A stretch of 64,000 nucleotides of DNA, from positions 15,853,529 through 15,917,528 of the forward strand of contig OX638132.1 of the NCBI GenBank assembly GCA_951804985.1. Direction: 5' to 3'. Position numbers and translations under genes: made by a program. The notes beneath the pieces are model-generated. The model had not been told where the DNA came from. It saw nothing but the letters and a program-made list of their open reading frames with translations, and searched no databases. Shown here in pieces: positions 1 through 10,894 of this stretch (its first letter is position 1; each line of letters opens with the position of its first letter). This stretch comes from Dryomyza anilis (lineage: Eukaryota; Arthropoda; Insecta; Diptera; Dryomyzidae).

Positions 1-860
1 GAAATAAAGAAATAAAGAAATAAAGAAATAAAGATATAAAGAAATAAAGAAATAAAGAAATAAAGAAATAAAGAAATAAAGAAATAAAGAAATAAAGAAA
101 TAAAGAAATAAAGAAATAAAGAAATAAAGAAATAAAGAAATAAAGAAATAAAGAAATAAAGAAATAAAGAAATAAAGAAATAAAGAAATAAAGAAATAAA
201 GAAATAAAGAAATAAAGAAATAAAGAAATAAAGAAATAAAGAAATAAAGAAATAAAGAAATAAAGAAATAAAGAAATAAAGAAATAAAGAAATAAAGAAA
301 TAAAGAAATAAAGAAATAAAGAAATAAAGAAATAAAGAAATAAAGAAATAAAGAAATAAAGAAATAAAGAAATAAAGAAATAAAGAAATAAAGAAATAAA
401 GAAATAAAGAAATAAAGAAATAAAGAAATAAAGAAATAAAGAAATAAAGAAATAAAGAAATAAAGAAATAAAGAAATAAAGAAATAAAGAAATAAAGAAA
501 TAAAGAAATAAAGAAATAAAGAAATAAAGAAATAAAGAAATAAAGAAATAAAGAAATAAAGAAATAAAGAAATAAAGAAATAAAGAAATAAAGAAATAAA
601 GAAATAAAGAAATAAAGAAATAAAGAAATAAAGAAATAAAGAAATAAAGAAATAAAGAAATAAAGAAATAAAGAAATAAAGAAATAAAGAAATAAAGAAA
701 TAAAGAAATAAAGAAATAAAGAAATAAAGAAATAAAGAAATAAAGAAATAAAGAAATAAAGAAATAAAGAAATAAAGAAATAAAGAAATAAAGAAATAAA
801 GAAATAAAGAAATAAAGAAATAAAGAAATAAAGAAATAAAGAAATAATTAAATAAAAAAA
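1..860. repeat. (GAAATAAA)n microsatellite
   Basis: An 8-bp unit, GAAATAAA, repeats head to tail from the first base to about 845 with only one visible substitution (GATATAAA near 33-40), then decays over the last ~25 bases. The array runs off the left edge, so its true length is unknown. The near-absence of variation suggests recent slippage expansion, or an assembly consensus of a longer array. Confidence 0.97.
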
Positions 861-1340
861 TAAAGAAATAACGCAAACATTTTTTTTATAATTCTGTTTC
901 TATGATTTCTATGTTTTTTAGCGCACTCCACGGGAGCTTTCAGTATTTCTCTCTCTCTCTCTGGTTTTTAGCTGTGCAGCAAACTCTTCTTCTCATACTG
1001 GCTGACTTTCTGCTTCAGTGGCCTCCTGTTGCTCGACTATAACAGGTGGCATACGTCATCGTTATCATTGTACGCTCAATAAGGCCCCATTGCTTAAGCG
1101 TCTTTGTACTTTTACACAATCAACTAGTTACACGAAACACACATAGATACACAGACAAGAAAAGTGTATCCTTTTACAAAAAAAAGCTCTCTTTTTTTGT
1201 ACAGTTATAATATTATAACTGTACAAAAATGCGAGTGGTTTATACATATTCTACTCACTCAAATATATGCACTGAGAGAAATCAATTGTACGTATTTATA
1301 AAATTTATTTTAACTACAAATTTCGACAAAAGGGTTTATA
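861..1340. other. Non-coding spacer with a perfect 36-bp palindrome
   Basis: No coding potential is seen. It holds a short CT microsatellite (about 950-962) and, at 1194-1229, a perfect palindrome with no loop centred on ATAAT/ATTAT. The palindrome could be the core of a decayed inverted-repeat element. Confidence 0.6.
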
Positions 1341-1460
1341 TATCGTCGTTGTAGAACGAAAAGTCACTTTACCATATATAAGAAAATGTAAGAATATGTA
1401 AATCTATCAATTGATATTTCAACTCTAAAAATGCACCAATTACTTTTTATAATATTAATA

Positions 1461-4089
1461 CTTACTTACTTAAATGGCCCTTACAACCGTGGATCGGTTT
1501 TGGCCGCTGAGATGAAGCCGCGCCAGTCGGATCTGCTTTGCGCGCGCTGACGCCAGTTAGAAATACCAAGCGTTGCCAGGTTGTCCTCAACTTGGTCTTT
1601 CCAACGCAGATTTGGACGCCCTCTTCTACGCTGTCCACCTTCGAGTTTCGATTCAAGCACCTTCTTGGCTGGAGTGTTTTCATCCATTCGTTCGACATGA
1701 CCTAGCCAGCGAAGCCGCTGGATCTTGATGCGCTTGACTATGTCAATGTCGTCGAATAACTCATACAGCTCGTGGTTCATCCTGATTCGATACTCGTTAG
1801 CAAAGCAGATAGGGCCAAAGATTTTACGGAGAATCTTTCTCTCGAACGCTCCTAGTACTCTCTCATCGGTGGTGGCCAGCGTCCATGTTTCTGCACCATA
1901 AAGTAGGACGGGCATGATGAGTGACTTGTAGAGCGTTATTTTTGTCCGGCGGGAGAGGGCTCTGCTTCTCAATTGCCTACTGAGCCCAAAGTAGCACCTG
2001 TTGGCAAGAGTTATTCTCCGTTTGATCTCCAGGCTGACGTCGTTGTTGCTGTTTACGCTGGATCCCAGATAGACGAAGTCCTTCACAATGTCGAACTTGT
2101 GGGTGTCAAAATCAGCTTTTTGTCCAAGACGCACGAACTCTTTTTTGCTTGTTGACACAAGGAACTTCGTCTTGTCCTCGTTCACCGCTAGACCCATTCG
2201 ACGCGACTCTTTCTCCAATCTGGAGAATGCTGCGCTGACTGCTCGTGTGCTCCTGCCAATGATATCAATATCGTCGGCATATGCGAGCAGCATGACACTT
2301 TTGTTGAGGATAGTGCCGCTTTGACGGAGTTCGGCAGCTCGAACTATTTTCTCCATCAATAAGTTAAAAAAGTCGCACTCTGTCTGAAACCTCGTTCGGT
2401 ATGAAATGGCTAGGAGAGGTCTTTTCCTATTCTCACTGAGCAACGTGTGTTGCTCAGGGTCATCCTGCAAAGCCTTATAAGTTTCGCAGGTATACCGAAC
2501 TCAGACATTGCGGCGTATAATCGTTCCCTTATCGGAGTGTCGAAGGCGGCTTTATAGTCGACTAATAGGTGGTAGGTGTCGATCTGTTTTTCTAGGGTCT
2601 TTTCCTGGATTAGGCGCAATGTGAAAATCTGGTCTATGGTGGACTTTCCAGGTCTGAAGCCGCACTGATAAGGTCCAATCAGTCTGTTGACGATGGGCTT
2701 CAGTCTTTCACATAATACGCTCGATAGAACCTTGTATGCGATATTGAGTAGGCTGATCCCACGGTAGTTGGCGCAGATGGTGGGATCCCCTTTCTTAAGG
2801 ATTGGGCAGAGTACACTGAGGTTCCAGTCACTTGGCATGCTTTCATCCGACCATATTCTGCTTACGAGCTCGTGCATGCTCTCTATTAGCTCTTCGCCTC
2901 CGGTCTTAAACAATTCAGCAGGCAGGCCATCAGCACCTGCGGCTTTGTTGTTTTTCAGCCGAGCAATGGCTGTTCTGACCTCGTCATGGTCGGGTGGCGG
3001 AATCTCAACGTCGTCATCAAGTACAGGGGTTGCCGGGTTTGCTTCTCTATCGATGGAATTGAGGTCATCATCACCGGTCAGCAGTTTAGAGAAGTGATCC
3101 CTCCATATTTTCAGTGTGCTCTGGATATCTGTCACTAGATTCCCGTTCTCATCTTTACAGGAAGAGGCTCCGGGTTTTGAACCTCCGGCTAGGCGTCTTA
3201 TTTTCTCGAAGAATTTTCGAGCCTCATTCCTGTCCCCATGCATCTCAATCTCCTCACACTCACGTCTTTCTGCCTCGCTTTTTTTACGCCTGAAAAGACG
3301 TCTCTCTTCCCTCCTCTTCTCTTTGTATCGCTCCTTCGCAGCTCGCGTAGCTACTGACTGCAGGGTGGATTTGTACGCAGCGTCTTTCTCTGCAGTGGCC
3401 GCGCGACACTCTTGGTCATACCACTGATTCCTCAGGGGGCGTTGGAATCCAAGCACCTCTTCGGCAGCCGTACGCATAGAGCAGGAGATATGATTCCACT
3501 GCGCGCTTATATCATCGAGAGGAGGAGTGCTTTGTCTAAGCAGGTGTGAGAGTCGAGTGGAAAAGGCTTGCGTTGTCTGTTGTGATTGCAGCTTTCCGAC
3601 GTCTAGCTTTCTCTGCGTTTGGTTCCGTACGTTCTTCGCAGCGCTTAAGCGTGTGCGGACCTTGGCTGCTACAAGGTAATGATCCGAGTCCATATTGGCA
3701 CCTCGGATTGTGCGTACGTCCATCACGCTTGAAGCGTGCCTTCCGTCAATCACAACGTGATCAATTTGATTTCGAGTTTTTTGATCGGGCGACAACCATG
3801 TGGCCTTGTGGATATCGAAATGTTCGAATCTAGTGCTACTAACTACCATGTTTCGTGCTGCGGCGAAGTCGATTAGCCTCGTTCCGTTATCGGAAGTGTT
3901 GGCATGGAGGCTAAATTTTCCGATTGTGGGACAATAGATGGCTTCTCTGCCCACCTTGGCGTTAAAATCGCCTAGCACGATTTTGATATCGTGGCGGGGG
4001 CAGCGCTCGTATGCGTTGTCTAGGCGCTCGTAGAAGCGCTCTTTTGTCTCGTCATCTTTCTCGTTCGTCGGAGCGTGTGCACAAATAAT
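1461..4089 (-). mobile_element. 5'-truncated non-LTR retrotransposon (RTE-like LINE)
   Basis: A single LINE copy on the minus strand, GC-richer than its surroundings. Its 3' end, at 1461 on the plus strand, carries a short TAAG-type tail (CTTACTTACTTAAAT as read here). The 5' end is cut inside the endonuclease domain. It sits inside a TIR element, so it is younger than that insertion. No clear target-site duplication was found. The AP-type endonuclease followed by an RT with AYADD and a GAETWTL-type C-terminal region suggests the RTE/RTE-X group; the clade is inferred from motif style. Confidence 0.85.
1481..4089 (-). pseudogene. LINE polyprotein remnant: endonuclease plus reverse transcriptase
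   Basis: Two overlapping minus-strand frames, 4101-2410 and 2470-1481, form one broken polyprotein. The upstream frame has the C-terminal half of an AP-like endonuclease (LGDFNAKVG, TRNQIDHVVID, and SDHYLVAAKVR as the terminal SDH motif), then a lysine/arginine-rich linker and the fingers/palm of a reverse transcriptase (NYRGISLLN, GFRPGKSTIDQI, LVDYKAAFD). The downstream frame holds the catalytic AYADD box and the conserved C-terminal region (YGAETWTL, RRRGRP, RWKDQVE). The frame changes near 2410-2470, and the RQGD-type motif expected just before CDFFN is disrupted, so there is probably a small deletion as well. The endonuclease N terminus with its catalytic glutamate is missing. It is not functional. 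The first few codons of the upstream frame come from flanking MITE sequence. Confidence 0.88.
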
Positions 4090-4156
4090 AAACAAACTCA
4101 AAATTTAAGTTTTTTTATAAAAATGTATTTGGTGACTTTTCGTAACAACGATGATA

Positions 4157-7100
4157 TTAAATAATTAAAAAAATTTCAATTTATTAAGGAATTTTACGTT
4201 AAAATAAATTCTACGAATAATATCGATTTTAGTAAAGATATACATTTTTCCAGTATAATTATATTTTCCTAATAAAAAAAGTAATCAAAAACTAATTCTG
4301 GCATATCCTAACTTCTCCTTACATGGTACTGATTTTGACTGCATACTCAGTTTTTTTCCTATTACGTAATGTTTATTAGAAAATTGCAATCGTATTTTTT
4401 AGCCGTTCTCACCCACTACTTAGAATTATAAAATGAAATACTGTAGAAAAATAGTATATTAATATACTAATGAATTAGCATTAATTCCAATACGTTATTA
4501 GATAACTTGAATATTTCGAGAATTTAGAGTATTTTTATATATTTTTTAACATTTAGAATTTAATAACAAACAAAAAAAATAATTTGCAGTTAATCAGAGC
4601 ATAGTCCAAACTAATTATCAAAATTACTAACTTTTTTCTAGTTCATGTAGTATTTATTTATATAATAAATTTGAAATAAAAATACTTATGCTTGCAATCT
4701 GAAAATATTAATACTTCATATCAACAAAAAAAAAATATACTTTTTGCATACTTAGTTTTTTCCTATTACGCACTGTGTTTAAAAATAAATCGGGTAAAAA
4801 CGGCAATTTTTCAGTAATTAATATGTAAAATATTCAAGCATTTTAAATTTAATCAGTTTTTGATAGAGGTTAAACGAACTTTCGTCCAGAATAAATAAAA
4901 ACTCATTTTATGATAAACGTTATTTTTACAGCAAACATGTATACTTTTGTGAGCAAAGTTGGAGCACATTGTATAAGAAATTCATTTGCCGCAAATCATC
5001 TGTAAATATGCTTTTCTTTGAGTGTACACTTATTACCGTATCTCAGCAGATATTAGTTCTATTTAAGCGCCAACTCCATATTAATTTGGTCTCCTTTGTT
5101 CTACGCGAATACAAGAAACTTTCAACCTGTTTTGTGACCTGTATAAATTGCAACAGTGTTCTGTGCTATACAATCTTCCGCATTGGATTAAAAACTTTGT
5201 TCTATGTATTTCTAAGTAATACTTTACACCCGAGTACTATGTTGCTTTTATGACCACAATGTTAGTCTATACTCGTATTTGTTTTAAACTTTACAGTTTG
5301 TTTAGATTTTCCTAAAAATAAAACTGTTTGTTACTTTTTATAAATATTAGTATAAAACTTCAAAAAACACATGTTTAATCTTTAAAATACATATTAAAGT
5401 TATCATTGTTGCTTTGGGAAAATATTCTTGTTCATATTTTGATTATGTGGGAGTCTGTGGTAATACTAAAAAAAATAACTTCTTAATTAAATCAGAAAAT
5501 ATTATTTTTAATTTACAACATAATTGTTAAATATGAAATGTGTACGCATGTGTTTTTTATATTCTAGTTTTACACTCATGTGTAACGCATAACCAAACTT
5601 CTAGAAACTTCCACAGAAACTGTGATGTGCACACTCTATTCTCAGTACTTTCGAACTTATGTGTTTTATTGCATGTGACTTTCATCTCAGTCTCGCTTAT
5701 TATCTCAGTGCAATCATTGTTTCTTCGTTTTCTCATTGATTGTCCAGGAACGCCGAATTATCTTGTGTGAGGTGAATAACATCTTATGGTAGAATAGTTT
5801 AAGAGTAGAGTTGTAACTGAGTAAAAGAATTCTCCTACATTATTGTCTCGGGGAATAATGTTCATACACAACGTGTTTTAAATATAATATTTCGATAATA
5901 TACAAAGATTATAATATATATTTAATAAAAAGAATTAACTAATTCATCATCGAATTTATAAACAATAATAAGTTTCTTTTTACATACTCCAAAGAAGTTA
6001 ATTTCATCAATAACCTACATCAAAACAAAAATTTTCCTCATATGTGATACTTGCTTGCTCCAGACATTTATGAGTATAGTTGACAGTCATTGTATTTCTC
6101 TAGTTTTATGACAATTAATTTTTTTATTACATATATTTTAAGATATTAAGAACAACTTATTTTTTCCCTGGTACAATACTCTTGCATCTGTTACATATTG
6201 AGCCTCCGGTTTGCTTTTTCAATATAAAGTTACTTAAATCGCATTACCCATCACTGTTACGACTGCATTGTAAACATCTTTATGACCTTTCAAACTTGAT
6301 AAAATTAAGGCAAACAATCTTGAATAGGCAAAATTCTTAGCCACATTAAATACTTGAAAATTAGCGTAGGCGTAACGTTTTACATTCTACCATCTTCGAA
6401 TAAAACAAAATATCAACGTTCAAGACTGTATTGAAAAATACCTCAGGGCGCATTAAATGTTCGAATAATAAAAAACATTTTCTAATTAATTCGGTTGTTA
6501 TTTAAAATAAAATAAAAAACAATATTTTTGGGGTTTATTTAATTTTTGTCAGCTACTTATATTGAAATAAGCCCGAAAAGTTGTTATTTAGGAAAATAAA
6601 TTTGACTATATTTCTTGAATTTCTAAAACATGACTATTTGGCTAATTATTTTAATTAGAAATAAATGATTTTTTTGTGGTTCTGAAGTTAAATAAATAAA
6701 ACAATCAGAGGCTTTTTATTCGAAGACAAACAAGAAGCTGAATAATTCTCAAAGTTGTCATCATCGTTCAATCAATTAGTGGGCCATTTTTCGTGTACTA
6801 ATTTATTGAACTTAATGCACCGTAACTATAGTCAATAATTAACTAAAGCTTAAATTTAATTATGACCTTTTGAAAAGTTTTTGCATAAAAATAAATGTCA
6901 AAAAGCTGTACATTTCAATAAATTCTAGTTTAAAATTGTCTATGCACTCAGAACAACTACTATAAAATCAATAGTTTTTTGCTATTAAAATTTTGTCAAT
7001 AGAATAAATTATTTTTTTAATGGTTAAATACCATTAAATATCACAAAATAATATTAAATACTATTAAATTGTTTTTATGTCTATATAAAAAAATTAAATT

Positions 7101-7625
7101 TTGTATACTATTGAATCAATAACTGTACTATTGACCAATTTTAATTTGTTTATTATTTTAATTTTTTTAAATGTTGTGGTTTGTAGTAGACAACTGCACA
7201 CATGTTTTTGAAGTTTCTTCTGCAAATATGCACTACTGCACTCTATAGTTTTGAATGCATTTTGCAAATGACAGTCGACAGTTTATGTTGAAGTCTTTCG
7301 GCCGACTTCACTTCACTGCAGTATTTGTTTCATTGGTGTCAAGTACTATCAAAACATCAGAATGATTAAAAAAAAATGCAAAATGTACCAAGTACTCGGT
7401 GTCATAAGCAGTTCATTTCAGTATTTGAATTTTTATTACACATCATCATAGACCTCTTCACTGCACTATATGCTATGACAGTACTTGGTGCTTTGTTGTT
7501 GTGGGCAACAATTCATTCGAATTTCAAGCATAGAGTTGATGACAGTAAATGTTTTGAAACAAAGTAAATGTCTTGAAGAGGATTTCAAATGTACTTGTGC
7601 AGATGCCCAGTTAATTGACCAGTAT
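4157..7625. other. AT-rich intergenic DNA, no supported gene
   Basis: No frame here has recognisable domains. The longest (94 codons at 4969-5253, 76 codons at 5540-5770) look like chance frames, although both are cysteine-rich. A short motif around TTTCCTATTACG occurs near 4355 and 4755 in similar contexts, suggesting an old duplication, and a related TTTTCTATTACGTAACG occurs near 50885. Nothing else was identified. Confidence 0.6.
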
Positions 7626-7675
7626 ATTGTTATATTCCAGATAAAGAATCTGTTATTTATCTGGAATATAACAAT
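7626..7675. repeat. 20-bp perfect inverted repeat with 10-nt loop
   Basis: The arms 7626-7645 (ATTGTTATATTCCAGATAAA) and 7656-7675 are exact reverse complements separated by 10 bases. This symmetry explains the similar reading frames on both strands here. Confidence 0.85.
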
Positions 7676-7804
7676 TACTTTATTCAGATAAAAGTTTATG
7701 AAATAATGAAATATCTGTTTGTCGAACAAGAATTTTTAGAAAATTTGTTTTATTTATTTTGCTCAGAACTTTAACTAAACTTAAAGTCATTAAAGTAATT
7801 TAAA

Positions 7805-8448
7805 GTAGTTGTAATTATGATAGTTAGGATTATCAAAATTATAGTCGGTCTAAGCCGACTATAAATACCCTACACATATGTGTGGTTACCATTCAAAGTG
7901 ATATATAGGTCACCAGGGTATGCGAATCCTGAAAATATCTACAAACATTCAATCGCTGAAGAATTTCCATTCATTTGATACCCATATTTACAAATGGGTA
8001 GGTGTACCGAGTTTCGATTTTTTTTTGTGAACCACAAGTCTTTTCGCCGGAAAACATTATTATCTTGTATTTGAGCATGATGTCAATATATATTTGACCA
8101 AAAAAATTTACCTAAGCACGTATACAGTAAAATTGATCTTTATATGTACATTTTATATGAGGTATTTGAACATAAGTGGTCGGATCAAAGGTCACAATGA
8201 CCCGATCTCTATATTAGTAATCTAAGTTATAAGTTTCATTTATCTAGCTCTTCAATTTTAAAAGTAGTAGGGATTTCAACAGACAGACGGACAGACAGAC
8301 AGACAGACGGACATCGCTAAATCGACTCAGGGAGTCATGCTGATCAAGAATATATATACTTTTCCATACCGGGATGCTTCCTTCTGGGTGTTACAAACGG
8401 CGTACCAAACTGAATATACCCTTTCACTCTTAGTGTAGAGTATAAAAA
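7805..8448 (+). mobile_element. mini-me-type element, copy A
   Basis: It matches the copies at 48303-49029 (same orientation) and 50983-51720 (inverted) over nearly its whole length, but lacks an internal stretch of roughly 38 bp near 8207. It contains the arrangement known for dipteran mini-me elements: a (GTCY)n-type tract (here CAGACAGACGGA repeats at 8280-8315), a conserved core (TCGACTCAGG ... CATGCTGATCAAGAA) and a short TA run. It ends in GTGTAGAGTATAAAAA. There is no coding capacity. The assignment rests on these three parts in order. Confidence 0.75.
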
Positions 8449-8744
8449 GGCTCCAGACAGTACAACGGCCACAGACATATTTGTTCTGCTCATATTTACC
8501 ACAAAAATAATATTTCTAAATTACGAAATTTCACAAAATTGGTTGGTTCCCTCTACTGACGAATCATGCTGGTTTCAAGGGGTGATCGGCGCAAATGATG
8601 GCGCTTGAATCAAGATATATTTTTTAAGTCGCAACGAGAAGTTTGAAAAAAGTTTTTAAACGAATTTTGGATTTTAGTCGGTTGTTTCATGACGGAAACA
8701 GTGCGCATTTAAGGGTTAAAGATTGTCTTCTTAATATAACATAT

Positions 8745-9035
8745 AGATGCCACAGTCCTATATAAACTTAAGCCGAGTTCTCTCACCATTTTGAGCTGTG
8801 CGTGTTATATTTGTACTCAAAGTGGTAGGACCTACAGTTTAATGCCGAATCCGAACGGCGGGAGAGCTTTTCTTAGGAAATGTTTTACTCTCGTAGGTTT
8901 GCCATTTACTGTCGTGAGGTAGCGTTATATAGAACAATGTTTCTATGAAAAGATGTTGTTAGCCCCAGTCCAGGCTTTAACCTGGAACCTTTCGGCGCGC
9001 AGTCCAACGCACTAACGTTGAGCTATCGACGCTAC
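8745..9035 (-). mobile_element. tRNA-derived SINE, family 1, minus-strand copy
   Basis: Read on the minus strand from about 9035, the head looks like a tRNA with an A-box-like TAGCTCAACG and a B-box-like GGTTAAAGCCT (plus-strand 8972-8982). A ~200-bp body follows, shared with the copy at 56150-56412: blocks around CTAACAACATCTTTTCATAG, GGCAAACCTACGAGAG and GCTCAAAATGGTGAGAGA. This copy keeps a ~30-bp internal segment missing from the other. It is a SINE rather than a tRNA gene because the body is shared and the acceptor stem is not intact. Confidence 0.8.
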
Positions 9036-9299
9036 TCGATATCGATATTGGTAGTTATTAAAAAAACGAAACAATGCCAAAAAATTTGACATAATGAAAT
9101 AGCCATCAAATAATAAATAAGAAATAATGCCCAAACTGCTTGAAACCCAAAATCCGACCACATTATTTACAATTTTCAAATTGCCTTTTCAAGCATTCTT
9201 CTAATTAAACAACTTGTTAACAAAAATCAATTTAAATCAAAAATCAATTTTGTAGTAATCATCATTCATAGTTTCCATTCAATAAACATTAACAAGAAA

Positions 9300-9960
9300 C
9301 TGCTACAAAATGTGTTAGATGCCAAATATAGATAGAGCAAATTTCAGTTATCTACATAACCACAAAAATCCATTTCACTTCTGCACACATTTAGTAATTA
9401 TATCAAAAAATTGTTTAAAAAATTTAAACAAGTTTCTTAAAAATTCGATTTACTTTGCTGATTGTTTTTCAAATGTTCTGCTGAATGAATAACATGTTAT
9501 ATGCCGCATATGGAGCATATATAGAGCCTCTTTCATATAACCACAAAATTCACATTCACCTCTGCGCATATTGAGCAATAATATCAAAAACACATTTTCC
9601 TTTTCATGAAATTTCAAAATGTGTCCAAGTCCTTTACTATTTTCTAACTTTTATCAGTCATTCTGCAGACTGGCAAACCTGTTACATACCGGATATATAA
9701 CTTTTTTCATTTACCTACAAAAACCACACAAATCCATTACATTTTAAGACACAATTAGTAGTTGTTTCCAAAAATATTTTCTTAAAAAATCCTCATCCAC
9801 TTCCTCTACTATTTTCTAACTTTTTTCAGACATACTGCTGACTAACGAACCTGTTTCATACTGCAGCAAGAGCATCTTTCATTTATCTACATAACCACAA
9901 AAATCCATTCCACTTCTAGCAAATACCGTTCAAGGAAATAACAAAGATTGTCTGCCAAAT
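9300..9960. repeat. Degenerate ~180-bp tandem repeat, about 3-4 units
   Basis: The marker phrase CATAACCACAAAAATCCA recurs in diverged form near 9355, 9535, 9717 and 9892, a spacing close to 180 bp. Other shared blocks are ACTATTTTCTAACTTTT and TTTCATTTACCTACA. Divergence between units is high, so this is an old array. There is no coding signal. Confidence 0.65.
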
Positions 9961-10657
9961 TCAATGTTTGTCTTCCTTTTCTCGCTATCTACGAGGTTTT
10001 TTTACATTGGCTTTCGTCTTTTTACAAAACTCACCATCCACACCTACTAAAAATTTCGTGTTAATTACTACTTCGCATATACATATCTAGTTCGAAAGCC
10101 TATTTTACCAAGAAATATAGCTGAATATGTGTGTGTTTTAGCCAAAAACCCATTTCATAAATGCCGTTGCAAATTAAGTCATAATCTCTTTGCTCGGCCG
10201 ACAATCATGAAGCAAGCTCCCCTGGGTCCCATTTTCGAAATCCTTGTTCTGCGTCGTATTTTGCCATATGTGATTATTGATGTGTCTGTGTGTATGTGTG
10301 TGCGTTTCCGTCTGTACGACTGTGCAATACATATATTGGCCAATTGTCGGCATCACCAAAGCAGAACCCAACATAAACAACATCGAAATTGCGGTTTTGC
10401 CTTGCCTGCCGGAATGCAACATAAATTCTGAAGGCCACCCAAAGACTTCGTAATTGAATATTACACTTTGAGCATTTGAATATTTGCGAAATGTTCATTC
10501 TCAAATGTAGTATGTGTGATAGATAAATAAGCACTATACATATCGATGAGGTTAATAGAAATTAAAATAAGCGCCGAAGAAAAGTCTAAACTAAAATTAT
10601 TCTTGATTAATTCAAACACTAATCAAAATTGTATTAAAACATTTAACAGAAACGATA
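9961..10657. other. Apparently unique spacer with short overlapping frames
   Basis: Less AT-rich than its surroundings around 10130-10440, with frames of 82-100 codons on both strands and a TGTGTG microsatellite near 10280-10300. Frames on both strands without domain similarity argue against a protein gene. I recognise nothing here. Confidence 0.4.
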
Positions 10658-10706
10658 ACTTAAATTTTGTGTCTACCTATTTTTTTGGTAGACACAAAAT
10701 TTAAGT
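10658..10706. repeat. 20-bp perfect hairpin with 9-nt loop
   Basis: ACTTAAATTTTGTGTCTACC at 10658-10677 is the exact reverse complement of 10687-10706. It lies just upstream of a degraded CAGTC/GTCTG tract (10840-10885), possibly a decayed mini-me microsatellite, and of the satellite array. Confidence 0.85.
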
Positions 10707-10894
10707 CATTTTTCTTGAATCAAAGAAATTATTATTTTTTTTTATTCTCATTTCAGATACGTTGTTTATGAAATAAAGAACTTCTTACTATCAAAATTTC
10801 TTGATCAGCGTCACGTACTAAGTTTATTTAGCTATATTTGTCCATCCGTCCGCCAGTCTATGTGTCTGCCTATGTTTGTCTGTTCGAAAGTCTT

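Larger units (their letters stand above)
1341..4156. mobile_element. TA-TIR MITE, copy 1, split by a LINE
   Basis: The left end begins TATCGTCGTTGTAGAACG at 1341. The matching right end (AAATGTATTTGGTGACTTTT, then a degraded CAACGATGATA) lies at about 4090-4156. The uninterrupted copy at 32701-32949 shows that the two halves belong together: sequence on both sides of the LINE aligns to consecutive parts of that copy. A third copy is at 61087-61293. The inverted ends and flanking TA suggest a non-autonomous element of Tc1/mariner type; the superfamily is inferred. Confidence 0.75.

Noticed and set aside
4969..5770. Two cysteine-rich frames as a receptor-like gene
   Set aside because: No consistent membrane-segment pattern, splice structure or family motif could be supported.
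10129..10534. Overlapping 82-100-codon genes
   Set aside because: Frames are open on both strands with no domain, and one reads through a TGTG microsatellite.
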